Shown one piece after another: positions 8,149-16,008 of a stretch of DNA of 36,913 nucleotides. Position 1 is the first letter of the stretch; every line of letters begins with the position of its first letter. This DNA is from an uncultured Rhodospirillales bacterium. GTDB lineage: Bacteria; Pseudomonadota; Alphaproteobacteria; Acetobacterales; Acetobacteraceae. The stretch spans positions 1 through 36,913 of the forward strand of contig CAIMWH010000067.1 in assembly GCA_903845065.1 (NCBI GenBank), in the 5' to 3' direction. The notes under the pieces are model-generated. The model searched no databases, was not told the origin of the DNA, and saw only the letters and a list, made by a program, of their open reading frames with translations. A program made the position numbers and the translations under genes.

Positions 8149-9672
8149 TCACATCGTCGCGCCGAGCACCCACGGCGCGAATTCCGCCGCACCGAAATCG
8201 AACTGCTCGCTGCGCGTCGGCTCGCCCGAGGCGGTGCGCAGGATCAGATCGAAAATCCGCTCGCCGCACGCCTGCACCGTCTCGTCGCCATCGGCGATGG
8301 TGCCGCAGTTGATGTCCATGTCCTCTTCCATCCGGCGATACATCGCCGAATTGGTCGCCAGCTTGATCGAGGGCGCCGGCTTGCAGCCGAACACGCTGCC
8401 GCGCCCGGTGGTGAAGCACACCAGATTCGCCCCGCCCGCCACCTGGCCGGTGGCCGCCACCGGGTCGTAGCCCGGGGTGTCCATGAAGACGAAGCCCTTC
8501 TTGGTCACCGCCTCGGCGTAATGCAGCACGTCCACCAGGTTGGTGTTGCCCGCCTTGGCCATCGCGCCGAGGGACTTTTCGAGGATGGTGGTCAGCCCGC
8601 CCGCCTTGTTGCCGGGTGACGGGTTGGCGTTCATCTCGGCCCCTTCCTTCTCGGTGTAGGCCTCCCACCAGCGCATCAGCCCGACCAGCTTCTCGCCCAC
8701 GTCCCGCGAAACCGCGCGGCGCGTCAGCAGATGCTCGGCGCCGTAGGTCTCGGGTGTTTCGGACAAAATCACCGTGCCGCCGTGGCGCACCAGCAGATCG
8801 GACGCCGCACCCAGCGCCGGATTGGCCGAAATCCCCGAATACCCGTCCGATCCGCCGCATTGCAGCGCGATCGTCAGCTCCGAGGCCGGCACCGTCTCGC
8901 GCCGCACGTTGTTGGACTCCGCCAACACTTCGCGCACGAACGCGATCCCCGCCTCCACCGTTTTGCGGGTGCCGCCCATCTCCTGGATATCCATCGCGCG
9001 CAACCGCCCGGCGAGCTTCTGCTCCTCCATCAGCCCGCCGATCTGGTTCACTTCGCAGCCCAGCCCGAGCACGATGACGTGGCTGAAATTCACATGCCGC
9101 GCGTAGCCGCCGAGGGTGCGTCGCAGCAGCGCCAGCGGCTCATGCTGCGTCATCCCGCAGCCCGTCTTGTGCGTCAGCGCCACCACGCCATCCACATTGG
9201 GGAACGCCGCCAAGGGGTTATCCCCGGTGAACGGGTTCTTGCGGAAGGCATCGGCGACCATGTTCGCCACATGGGCGGAGCAGTTCACCGAGGTGAGAAT
9301 GCCGATGTAGTTGCGCGTCGCCACCCGGCCATCGGCGCGACGGAAACCCTGGAACGTCGCCGGCACCGGGAAATAATCGGTCGGCTTGGCGTCCACCCCC
9401 CAGGCGTAGTCCTTGGCGAAATCGCCCATGCCGCAGTTCTGCACATGCACGTGCTCGCCAGGCGCGATCGGCTGGGTGGCGAAGCCGATGATCTGCCCGT
9501 AGCGCAGCACCGCCTCGCCCGCCGCATGCGCCCGGATGGCGATCTTGTGCCCGGCGGGGACGCGGCCAAGCGTGGCGACACCCTGCACCACCGGGGTGCC
9601 GGGCATCAGAGTGGCGCGCGCGATAACAACCCCATCATCGGGATGCAGCGAAAGCACCAGCGGTGCGGACAT
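8149..9672 (-). CDS. UxaA/GarD-family sugar-acid dehydratase
   Basis: A 507-residue member of the altronate/galactarate dehydratase family. It has an N-terminal SAF-type domain (~1-95, with HKIAIRA and GEHVHVQN) followed by the large UxaA domain (GRVATRNYIGI, CSAHVANMVAD, THKTGCGM, LQCGGSDGYSGISANPALG). E. coli UxaA (495 aa) and GarD (523 aa) are of similar size. The enzyme removes water from an aldonate or aldarate to give a 2-keto-3-deoxy acid. I placed the start at 9672 (MSAPLV) because GAGGAG lies 6 nt upstream; the ATG at 9693 lacks this. It follows the aldolase gene on the same strand after 163 bp that hold an AT-rich palindrome. The exact substrate is not decided by sequence. Confidence 0.85.
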   Translation of the reverse strand: MSAPLVLSLHPDDGVVIARATLMPGTPVVQGVATLGRVPAGHKIAIRAHAAGEAVLRYGQIIGFATQPIAPGEHVHVQNCGMGDFAKDYAWGVDAKPTDYFPVPATFQGFRRADGRVATRNYIGILTSVNCSAHVANMVADAFRKNPFTGDNPLAAFPNVDGVVALTHKTGCGMTQHEPLALLRRTLGGYARHVNFSHVIVLGLGCEVNQIGGLMEEQKLAGRLRAMDIQEMGGTRKTVEAGIAFVREVLAESNNVRRETVPASELTIALQCGGSDGYSGISANPALGAASDLLVRHGGTVILSETPETYGAEHLLTRRAVSRDVGEKLVGLMRWWEAYTEKEGAEMNANPSPGNKAGGLTTILEKSLGAMAKAGNTNLVDVLHYAEAVTKKGFVFMDTPGYDPVAATGQVAGGANLVCFTTGRGSVFGCKPAPSIKLATNSAMYRRMEEDMDINCGTIADGDETVQACGERIFDLILRTASGEPTRSEQFDFGAAEFAPWVLGATM

Positions 9673-9693
9673 GTGGATCTCCTCAATCAACAA

Positions 9694-9717
9694 GGGCCGG
9701 AAGTTTCCCCCCGGCCC
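9694..9717. other. GGGCCGG/CCGGCCC hairpin upstream of the dehydratase gene
   Basis: A 7-bp perfect stem, GGGCCGG (9694-9700) and CCGGCCC (9711-9717), has a 10-nt loop and lies about 22 nt before the dehydratase start in the direction of transcription. It could be a leader hairpin or part of the aldolase terminator region. Confidence 0.35.
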
Positions 9718-9746
9718 TCAATGTCATCACTCCCAAACCAAGCGGA

Positions 9747-9818
9747 TAAAAGTTTTTTGTTTCTTTTTTTTCAAAAAAGAAAGCGCTTCTTTTTGAAAAA
9801 AGAAGCAAAAACTTTTTA
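9747..9818. repeat. AT-rich nested inverted repeat
   Basis: A roughly 72-bp, strongly AT-rich block in otherwise GC-rich DNA. It is an imperfect inverted repeat centred on GCGC (9783-9786). Each arm is itself a small palindrome of the form TTCTTTTTT-AAAAAAGAA, so the strand can fold as a cruciform. It sits between the aldolase stop and the dehydratase start and gives T runs on both strands, so it could terminate the aldolase transcript. From memory, similar AAGTTTTTT...CAAAAAAGAA blocks recur in Acetobacteraceae genomes; this window shows only one copy. Confidence 0.7.
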
Positions 9819-9835
9819 CCCCGTTTGCTTCGGAG

Positions 9836-10612
9836 TTATGCCTTGCCTTTGCTGCCCTTGCGGGTTTCGGCGATGCAGTTCTTGGCGAACGTGGCCATCA
9901 TGCCGCTGTCGTTCATCAGCGTCACCAGCTTGAAGCCCATCGAGATGCAGTTCGCCGCATCGGCCGCGCCGCCGGTATGGATGCCGGCGTAGATGCCGCG
10001 CTTGTCGCATTCCTTCAGCAGCTTCTCGTAGATCTTGAGGATTTCCGGCTCATCGCGGCCCAGCTTCGGCGCCAGCCCGTAGGACAGCCCGAGGTCGGAC
10101 GGCCCGACATACACGCCGGCGACGCCTTCGACATCGAGGATGGCTTCGAGGTTCTTGATCGCCTGCTTGGTCTCGATCATCGGGATGCACAGCGTCTCGG
10201 TGTTGGCGGTGGTCTGGTAGGACGTCGCCTCGCCGTACATGCCCGCGCGGATCGGGCCGTTGGAACGGCTGCCCATCGGCGGATACTTGCAATACTGCAC
10301 GAAGGCCTCGGCCTCCTTCTTGGTGTTGATCATCGGGCAGATGACGCCCATCGCCCCGGCATCCAGCACCTTGCCGATAATCCCCGGCTCGTTCCACGGC
10401 ACGCGCACCATCGGCGTCACCGGATGGGCCTGCATGGCCTGGAAGCACTGCACCATCGACTGGTAGTCCTGCACGCCATGCTGCATATCGACGGTCACGC
10501 TGTCGAAACCGCACTGCGCCATCACTTCGGCCGAGAACCCCGACGGGATCGCGAGCCAGCCGTTCACAACGGCCTTTCCCGATTCCCAGATTTTCGCCAC
10601 TTTGGTTGCCAT
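9836..10612 (-). CDS. HpcH/HpaI-family 2-keto-3-deoxy sugar-acid aldolase
   Basis: A 258-residue class II pyruvate aldolase of the HpcH/HpaI (GarL, RhmA) family. The key residues are visible: the base His45 in VDMQHG, Arg70 in MVRVPW, metal ligand Glu147 in IPMIETK and Asp173 in VGPSDLG. The enzyme splits 2-keto-3-deoxy or 5-keto-4-deoxy sugar acids into pyruvate and a small aldehyde. The start at 10612 (MATKV) is preferred because GAGGGG lies 9 nt upstream; an in-frame ATG at 10711 would run into the divergent amidohydrolase gene. It precedes the UxaA/GarD-type dehydratase on the same strand, which would supply its substrate. Whether the substrate is the galactarate product or another acid is open. 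Confidence 0.85.
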   Translation of the reverse strand: MATKVAKIWESGKAVVNGWLAIPSGFSAEVMAQCGFDSVTVDMQHGVQDYQSMVQCFQAMQAHPVTPMVRVPWNEPGIIGKVLDAGAMGVICPMINTKKEAEAFVQYCKYPPMGSRSNGPIRAGMYGEATSYQTTANTETLCIPMIETKQAIKNLEAILDVEGVAGVYVGPSDLGLSYGLAPKLGRDEPEILKIYEKLLKECDKRGIYAGIHTGGAADAANCISMGFKLVTLMNDSGMMATFAKNCIAETRKGSKGKA

Positions 10613-10691
10613 CGGTCGTATCCCCTCGTTTTCTAAGGCCGTCGCAACGCTAGGCGCCTGCCCGGAACGGGTCAATTCGCGGAGGTTTACC

Positions 10692-11591
10692 ATGTACGCA
10701 GGTCCCATCATCGACGCCCATCACCACTTGTGGGATCTCGCCCTCGGCCGCCATCGCTGGTTGACCGAGACCGATCCGGCCCTGAGCGCGCTCGGCAATA
10801 TCGACTACATGCGCCATACCTACCTGCCGGCCGATTATCTGCGCGACGTGGATGGCCGCAACATCGTCGCCAGCGTGCATATCGAGGCCGTGTGGGACCG
10901 CGCGCGCAATCCGGTGGAAGAGACCGAATGGCTCGACAGCCTCGACAAATCGCATGGCGTCGCCACCCGCTATGTCGCCTATGCGCCGCTCGAGGACCAT
11001 GACGTGGAGCGCACGCTGGAGGCCCATGCGGCGCATTCCCGCGTGGCCGGCGTGCGCGAAACCATCCGCTGGCACCCCGATCCGGCCAAGCGCTGGACCG
11101 AGGCCGGCATTGTCGATCGGCCGGCGTTTCGCCGCGGCGTGGGCCTGCTGGCGCGGCACGGCTTCGCGCTCGAATTGCTGATGAACCCCTGGCAGGCTGC
11201 CGAAGTGGCGCGCCTGGCGGCCGATTTCCCCGACCAGACCTTCCTCATCAACCATTGCTGCACGCCGAATGATCGCGACGCCGAGGGGTTGGAGCGCTGG
11301 CGCACCGGCCTGCGGATGATGGCCGCGCGGGACAACATCGCCATCAAGGTCTCCAATTTCGGCGCCTATTCGCCCGACCGCTCCATCCCCGCGCTGCGTG
11401 AAACGGTGATGACCTGCATCGACGCCTTCGGCACCGACCGGGCGATGTTCGGCACCGATTATCCGGTGGCGCGGCGCAACATGACGTACGCGGCGATGGT
11501 GGACGCCTTCGCCGAGATCATCGCGCCGTTCAGCGAGAGCGAGCAGAAGGCGCTGTTCCACGACAATGCCCACCGATACTACCGCTTCTGA
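10692..11591 (+). CDS. COG3618-type amidohydrolase (sugar lactonase)
   Basis: A 299-residue TIM-barrel amidohydrolase of the 2-pyrone-4,6-dicarboxylate lactonase/L-fuconolactonase group. The metal site starts with IDAHHHLWD near residues 7-15 and ends with MFGTDYPVARR near the C-terminus; TFLINHCC lies between. The group includes enzymes that open or isomerise sugar-acid lactones such as fuconolactone and galactarolactone. The ATG at 10692 has a GGAGG site (10681-10685) 6 nt upstream. It diverges from the aldolase gene across a 79-bp gap, suggesting shared control. A lactonase step fits between uronate dehydrogenase and aldarate dehydratase, but an L-fucose-type route is also possible. Confidence 0.8.
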   Translation: MYAGPIIDAHHHLWDLALGRHRWLTETDPALSALGNIDYMRHTYLPADYLRDVDGRNIVASVHIEAVWDRARNPVEETEWLDSLDKSHGVATRYVAYAPLEDHDVERTLEAHAAHSRVAGVRETIRWHPDPAKRWTEAGIVDRPAFRRGVGLLARHGFALELLMNPWQAAEVARLAADFPDQTFLINHCCTPNDRDAEGLERWRTGLRMMAARDNIAIKVSNFGAYSPDRSIPALRETVMTCIDAFGTDRAMFGTDYPVARRNMTYAAMVDAFAEIIAPFSESEQKALFHDNAHRYYRF

Positions 11592-11598
11592 TCGGCTC

Positions 11599-11622
11599 CC
11601 CCTCCCGGGCACCCGGGAGGGG
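11599..11622. terminator. GC-rich hairpin between convergent genes
   Basis: An 11-bp perfect stem, CCCCTCCCGGG (11599-11609) and CCCGGGAGGGG (11612-11622), fills the 34-bp gap between the amidohydrolase and azlD stop codons. A short CTTCT follows on the plus strand. It probably works in both directions. Confidence 0.6.
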
Positions 11623-11625
11623 CTT

Positions 11626-11928
11626 CTACCGCAGGCTCCAAACCGCCCAGGCCGCCGCGGTGCCCGCCAGCATGGACCATGCGAGCGAGCGCGTCCGCAG
11701 CATCACCCCCAGCGTCACCACCGCCCCCGCCGTCGGCTGCAAGCCGCCGTTCACCAGCGCGGGCAGAACGAAACTCACGAACAGCGTGCCGGGGATATAG
11801 GACAGCACCGAGCGCAGAAACGCCGTCGGGCGGATTTTGCTGAACAGCCAGTAGCCGCCGGCCCGGCAGGCATATGTGGCCAGCGCCATCCCCACGATCG
11901 CCGCCAGGGTCCATGGATCGAGGCTCAT
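11626..11928 (-). CDS. azlD: AzlD, small subunit of branched-chain amino acid exporter
   Basis: A 100-residue membrane protein with about three to four hydrophobic segments and the family features YACRAGGYWLF and LSYIPGTLFVSFVLPAL. AzlD works with AzlC as a two-component exporter of branched-chain amino acids or their analogues across the inner membrane (BrnEF/YgaZH type). Its ATG (11928) overlaps the azlC stop by 4 nt (ATGA), so the two are translationally coupled. Substrates other than branched-chain amino acids are possible. Confidence 0.85.
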   Translation of the reverse strand: MSLDPWTLAAIVGMALATYACRAGGYWLFSKIRPTAFLRSVLSYIPGTLFVSFVLPALVNGGLQPTAGAVVTLGVMLRTRSLAWSMLAGTAAAWAVWSLR

Positions 11929-12629
11929 GCGCGCCAGGTATCGCGGATGGCGCCGGTCAGGCTGCCGGCGATCGCCCCGGCCACGATGTAGTAGAACGTG
12001 CCGGGCCACAGCAGGGACACCCCCACCGCCACGCCGGACGCCACGATCCACGGCACCACGTCCAGCCGCCCGCGCCACATGCCGGCCAGCATCGAGACGA
12101 ACACGGCCAGGCCGCAGAAGAACAGCGGATGCCCCGGCGGCACCTTCAGCACCGCCCCCAGCGTGTGCCCCACCGCCGTCAGCACCACCCATTGCAGCCA
12201 CATCACCAGCCCGCTGCCGAAAATCCACCCGGCATCGCGCCCGCCGGCGTTCATTTCCTTCAGCGCCAGGCCCCAGTTCTGGTCCACCAGCAGGAACAGG
12301 CTGCCCCACAGCCGCCAGCCGCGCAGCCGGTCGAACCACGGGCTCAGCACCGGTCCCATCAGCAGCAGCCGCAGGTTCACCGTGAAGGCCGCCAGCGTCG
12401 CCGCGATCACCGGCGCCGGGCTCGCCCAGTTGCCCAGCACCAGCAACTGCGCGGCGCCGCCGAACACCGAGGCACTCATCAGCACCGCCTCCAGCAACGA
12501 CAACCCAGCCCCCTGGCAGGCAATCCCGGTCACCACCCCGAACGGCACCAGCCCGATGATCAGCGGCACCGCCGCCCGCGCCCCGCGCACCATGCCGTGG
12601 CGGGTGAAAACAATCGGCCCGGCGGTCAT
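11925..12629 (-). CDS. azlC: AzlC, large subunit of branched-chain amino acid exporter
   Basis: A 234-residue inner-membrane protein of the AzlC family. It begins with RGARAAVPLIIGLVPFGVVTGIACQGAGLS and has the conserved SASVFGGAAQLL segment near residues 52-63, followed by several more hydrophobic helices. With AzlD it forms an exporter for branched-chain amino acids. It overlaps recX upstream by 4 nt (ATGA) and azlD downstream by 4 nt, so recX-azlC-azlD is read as one transcript. The link with recX appears to be only positional. Confidence 0.9.
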   Translation of the reverse strand: MTAGPIVFTRHGMVRGARAAVPLIIGLVPFGVVTGIACQGAGLSLLEAVLMSASVFGGAAQLLVLGNWASPAPVIAATLAAFTVNLRLLLMGPVLSPWFDRLRGWRLWGSLFLLVDQNWGLALKEMNAGGRDAGWIFGSGLVMWLQWVVLTAVGHTLGAVLKVPPGHPLFFCGLAVFVSMLAGMWRGRLDVVPWIVASGVAVGVSLLWPGTFYYIVAGAIAGSLTGAIRDTWRA

Positions 12630-13171
12630 GACTGCCGCAGCCTGATGACGATCGCCTCGGCTTCGTCGGGCGCGCAGGCCAGCGCCCGCAGCGCCACCTC
12701 CCGCGCGAAGCCCGCCCGCGCCATGATCCCGAGTTCGCGCAGGCGTCCCTCGGCCTCCACCTCCACGCGGCGGAACGCGCCGATGCGGCGCCGCTTGGTG
12801 AACGCCACCGCGGCGGCGAACTCATCCTCCGGCAGCACCGCCTGGGTTGTGGCGCGCCCCACCCCGCGCGCCGCCAGATGCGCCGCGATGGTCTGGCGCG
12901 AGCGGCCGCTTTGGCTCAGCCGCCGCGCCCGGCTGGCCGCGAACGCCGCATCATCCACCAGCCCCACCGCCACCAGCTTGCCCGCCACCACCCGCGCCGC
13001 CGCCCGCGCCGCCTTCACCGCCTCCGCCACATCCTCCTCCTGCAGGCGCGCCCAGCGATCGATCCGCCGGTCCAGCACGCGGATCAGCCCGGCCTGCGTC
13101 GCCGCGAACCGCGCCAGATGGGTAACCGCCGCCTCATGCAATGCGGCCTCGGAAATCGGGTTCTTCGCCAT
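12626..13171 (-). CDS. recX: RecX-family regulator of RecA
   Basis: A 181-residue, Arg/Ala-rich, mostly helical protein. It has RecX features: the N-terminal ALHEAAVTHLARFAATQAGL segment, VGLVDDAAFAASRARRLSQSGRSRQTIAAHLAARGV in the middle, and a C-terminal repeat-like portion. RecX binds RecA filaments and limits their activity in recombination and the SOS response. recA is not in this window, unlike genomes where the two are adjacent. It is the first gene of the recX-azlCD unit and faces away from argD across a 218-bp gap with no clear SOS box. Confidence 0.8.
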   Translation of the reverse strand: MAKNPISEAALHEAAVTHLARFAATQAGLIRVLDRRIDRWARLQEEDVAEAVKAARAAARVVAGKLVAVGLVDDAAFAASRARRLSQSGRSRQTIAAHLAARGVGRATTQAVLPEDEFAAAVAFTKRRRIGAFRRVEVEAEGRLRELGIMARAGFAREVALRALACAPDEAEAIVIRLRQS

Positions 13172-13389
13172 CCCCCCAGGGTGCCACGCCCGGCCCGCGT
13201 CGCGAAACCGTCTCCGTCACGCCGCAATCGCGCGCAACGCCGCTATGCGCGGCATTTCCCCCGTTTGACTCGGCCCGCCCGCCCGGATCATTCTCCCGCC
13301 TTTCCGCGGAACCGCAGGCACATGGGTGCGGGCGGGTGAACCCCGTGGAAACAACGTCCCCAAAGCGGGACACATCGAGGACCATCGGA

Positions 13390-14586
13390 ATGATCCCCGC
13401 CCTGACGCCGAACTACAACCGCGCCAACCTCGCATTCGAGCGGGGCGAGGGCGCCTGGCTGTGGACGACGGACGGCCGACGATTCCTCGATTTCGGCAGC
13501 GGCATCGCCACTGCCTCGTTGGGTCACGGCAACAAGCACCTGGCTGACGCCATCGCCGAGCAGGCGCACAAGGTGATGCACGTCTCCAACCTGTATCGCA
13601 TCCCCGGCGCCGAGCGGCTCGCCGAGCGCCTCGTCGCCAATTCGTTCGCGGATTCCGTCCTGTTCTGCAACTCGGGCGCGGAAGCGAACGAGGGCATGAT
13701 CAAGATGATGCGCAAAACCATGTTCAACGAGGGCAAGCCGGAACGCTACCGGCTGATCACCTTCGAAGGCGCCTTCCACGGCCGCACGCTTGGCGCACTG
13801 GCAGCAACCGGCAACGCCAAGTATCTCGAAGGCTTCGGCCCCCCGGCCGAGGGATTCGACCAGGTGCCGTTCAACAACCTCAACGCGGTGCGCGATGCCA
13901 TCGGGCCGGGAACGGCCGGCATCATCATCGAGCCGCTGCAGGGTGAAGGCGGCGTGCGCCCGGCGCATATCCAGTTCCTCAAAGACCTGCGCTCCACCTG
14001 CGACGAGTTCGGCATCCTGCTCGGGCTCGACGAAGTGCAGTCCGGCATGGGCCGCACCGGCAAGATGTTCGCCCATGAGTGGGCCGGCATCGAACCCGAT
14101 GTGGTCGCGGCCGCCAAGGGCATCGGCGGCGGCTTCCCGCTCGGCGCCGTTCTGGCCAAGGAACGCGCGGCGAAGAACCTCTCGCCCGGCACCCACGGCA
14201 CTACCTACGGTGGCAACCCGCTCGCCTGCGCCGCCGGCAATGCGGTGCTGGATGTGCTGCTCGCCCCCGGCTTCCTCGATGACGTCGCCCGCAAGGGCAA
14301 CGTGCTGTGGAACGGCCTGGCCGCGCTGGCCCGCGATTTCCCCTCGGTGTTCGAGGATCATCGCGGTGCCGGCCTGCTCCAGGGCCTGAAATGCGCCATC
14401 CCGGTTGGCACCGTGCAGGAAGCCTGCACCGCCGAGGGGCTGCTCAGCATCACGGCCGGGGAAAACACCCTGCGTATCGCACCGCCGCTGGTGGTGACGG
14501 ACGCGGATCTCGCCGAGGGTCTCGCGATGATGCGCCGCGCCGCGCAGAATTGCGTGCCCGGAGCATCCAAGGCAGCAGCCCAGTGA
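13390..14586 (+). CDS. argD: Acetylornithine aminotransferase
   Basis: A 398-residue class III PLP aminotransferase. Cofactor-site motifs are [12 protein letters not shown] (91-102), the Asp214-Glu-Val-Gln motif of [14 protein letters not shown] and the Schiff-base lysine Lys243 in [14 protein letters not shown]. It makes N-acetylornithine from N-acetylglutamate semialdehyde in arginine synthesis and may also serve lysine synthesis. The ATG at 13390 has GAGG at 13377-13380, 9 nt upstream, and the conserved N-terminus [16 protein letters not shown] follows; 83 additional upstream codons are open but unconserved. argF overlaps its stop codon (GTGA), giving an argD-argF pair typical of alphaproteobacteria. 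Confidence 0.95.
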   Translation: MIPALTPNYNRANLAFERGEGAWLWTTDGRRFLDFGSGIATASLGHGNKHLADAIAEQAHKVMHVSNLYRIPGAERLAERLVANSFADSVLFCNSGAEANEGMIKMMRKTMFNEGKPERYRLITFEGAFHGRTLGALAATGNAKYLEGFGPPAEGFDQVPFNNLNAVRDAIGPGTAGIIIEPLQGEGGVRPAHIQFLKDLRSTCDEFGILLGLDEVQSGMGRTGKMFAHEWAGIEPDVVAAAKGIGGGFPLGAVLAKERAAKNLSPGTHGTTYGGNPLACAAGNAVLDVLLAPGFLDDVARKGNVLWNGLAALARDFPSVFEDHRGAGLLQGLKCAIPVGTVQEACTAEGLLSITAGENTLRIAPPLVVTDADLAEGLAMMRRAAQNCVPGASKAAAQ

Positions 14587-15536
14587 CGGCAGCCGCTCTT
14601 CGGCAAGTGGATACCGGCGGGGAGCCTCGTGCTCCCCGCCACTTCCTCGACATCCGCGACCATGACAGCGCCACCCTGCGCGCCATGCTCGACCACGCCA
14701 GCGCCATGAAGCGCGGCGCTGACACCGCCCGCCCGCTCGCCGGCAAGTGCATCGCCCTGATCTTCGAAAAGCCCTCCACCCGCACCCGCGTCAGCTTCGA
14801 GGTCGGCATCCGCCAGCTCGGCGGGGACGTGATCATGCTGCCGGGCAACCAGACCCAGATCGATCGCGGGGAGACCATCGCCGATACCGCCAAGGTGCTG
14901 TCGCGCTATGTCGATGCCATCATGCTGCGCACCGACGATCCGCAGAAACTCTACGATCTCGCCGCCAACGCGACGATCCCGGTGATCAACGGCCTCACCG
15001 CCGCCTCGCACCCGTGCCAGTTGATGGCCGACGTGATGACGTTCGAGGAGCACAAGGGCCCCATCGCCGGCCAGGTGATCGCCTGGTGCGGGGACGGCAA
15101 CAACGTGGCGCGCTCGTGGATTGAAACCGCGGCCCGCTTCAACTTCACCCTGCGCCTCGCCACGCCGCCCGAACTCAAGCCACCCGCCGAGACCATCGCC
15201 TGGGCGCGCGCGCTGGGCGCCAAGATCGAATGGACGTCCGATCCGGAAGTGGCTGTCGCGGGCGCCGCCTGTGTGGTGACCGATACCTGGGTCAGCATGT
15301 CCGACGATCCGCTGGCCAATCGCCACAACCTGCTGATGCCCTACCAGGTCACCGAGGGGTTGATGGCCAAGGCCGCGCCGGGCGCCATCTTCATGCACTG
15401 CCTGCCCGCCCATCGCGGCGAGGAGATGACCGCCGAGGTGATCGACGGCCCGCAATCCGTCGTGTTCGACGAGGCGGAGAACCGGCTGCATGCACAAAAG
15501 GGCGTGCTGGCCTGGGCGCTCAACGGCATCCGATAG
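14583..15536 (+). CDS. argF: Ornithine carbamoyltransferase
   Basis: A 317-residue carbamoyltransferase. The carbamoyl-phosphate motif STRTR is at residues 65-69 ([13 protein letters not shown]). The ornithine-side motifs ASHPCQ and [11 protein letters not shown] are present, and WVSMSDD is also typical of OTCases. It joins carbamoyl phosphate and ornithine to form citrulline. The start is GTG at 14583, overlapping the argD stop as GTGA. I accept this non-ATG start because the conserved [17 protein letters not shown] segment lies between it and the next in-frame ATG. Translation is probably coupled to argD. The length is normal. Confidence 0.95.
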   Translation: MTAAALRQVDTGGEPRAPRHFLDIRDHDSATLRAMLDHASAMKRGADTARPLAGKCIALIFEKPSTRTRVSFEVGIRQLGGDVIMLPGNQTQIDRGETIADTAKVLSRYVDAIMLRTDDPQKLYDLAANATIPVINGLTAASHPCQLMADVMTFEEHKGPIAGQVIAWCGDGNNVARSWIETAARFNFTLRLATPPELKPPAETIAWARALGAKIEWTSDPEVAVAGAACVVTDTWVSMSDDPLANRHNLLMPYQVTEGLMAKAAPGAIFMHCLPAHRGEEMTAEVIDGPQSVVFDEAENRLHAQKGVLAWALNGIR

Positions 15537-15562
15537 AAACCGCAAACCGGGAATTGCCAGCA

Positions 15563-15922
15563 ATGCCCGGTGCCTTCCCTTCCGACACCCTTGACCTGCT
15601 CTCCCGCACGCTGGAAATCACACTGCGTGCGGGCGAGCATCGGGCGGTGATCTGGATCGTGGTGGCTGATGGCGCGGCATATATCCGCTCCTACCGCGGC
15701 GCCAAGGGCCGCTGGTTCGCCGCCACCCTGGCGGACGGCCGCGCCAGCATCGAAATCGCGGGCCAAACCATCGCGGTACGCGCCGTCCCGGTAAGCGATG
15801 CCGCCACCCAGGCCGCCATCAGCGCCGCCTACAGCGCGAAATACGCCACCAGCCCCTACCTCGCCGCCATGCTCGGCCCGCAGGCGCTGGAGACCACGTT
15901 GCGCATCGTTGGCGAAACTTGA
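15563..15922 (+). CDS. DUF2255 family protein
   Basis: A 119-residue protein with the DUF2255 pattern: an N-terminal FPSDTLDLL, then WIVVADGAAYIRSYRGAKGRWFAATL and a C-terminal AYSAKYATSPYLAAMLGPQA. The fold resembles small flavin- or nitroreductase-like beta-barrel domains, but no function is established. It starts 26 nt after argF, without a strong ribosome site, and may be read from the arg transcript. Its last codons carry the FNR-type box that precedes rquA. There is no signal peptide or membrane segment. Confidence 0.75.
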   Translation: MPGAFPSDTLDLLSRTLEITLRAGEHRAVIWIVVADGAAYIRSYRGAKGRWFAATLADGRASIEIAGQTIAVRAVPVSDAATQAAISAAYSAKYATSPYLAAMLGPQALETTLRIVGET

Positions 15923-15932
15923 TCCACGTCAA
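15919..15932 (+). promoter_or_regulatory. FNR/FixK-type box upstream of rquA
   Basis: The sequence TTGATCCACGTCAA has the half-sites TTGAT and GTCAA with a 4-nt spacer. It matches the CRP/FNR-family anaerobic box TTGAT-N4-ATCAA in 9 of 10 positions, and alphaproteobacterial FixK/FnrL sites often show exactly this G. It overlaps the stop codon of the DUF2255 gene and ends 76 nt before the rquA GTG. An activator at -41.5 would place the start near 15967. No convincing -10 is visible, as is common for such promoters. Confidence 0.65.
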
Positions 15933-15994
15933 TGCCGGGACGGCCACCCCGGCGGACAAACTGCTCGGGCGACAAGCTGAACACGCGTGCCAGC

Positions 15995-16000
15995 GAGGAG
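15995..16000 (+). promoter_or_regulatory. rquA: Ribosome binding site deciding the rquA start
   Basis: GAGGAG lies 8 nt before the GTG at 16009. This supports 16009 as the start over an in-frame TTG at 15919, which lies within the FNR-type box and would add 30 unconserved residues. Confidence 0.75.
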
Positions 16001-16008
16001 TTTCGACC

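Noticed and set aside
13265-13293. TTGACT with a possible TCATTC 17 nt downstream as a sigma-70 promoter of argD
   Set aside because: The -10 match is too weak to report as a feature in GC-rich DNA.
15919-16008. In-frame TTG extension of rquA
   Set aside because: The extra residues are unconserved, the TTG is part of the FNR-type box and no ribosome site precedes it; the GTG at 16009 has GAGGAG.
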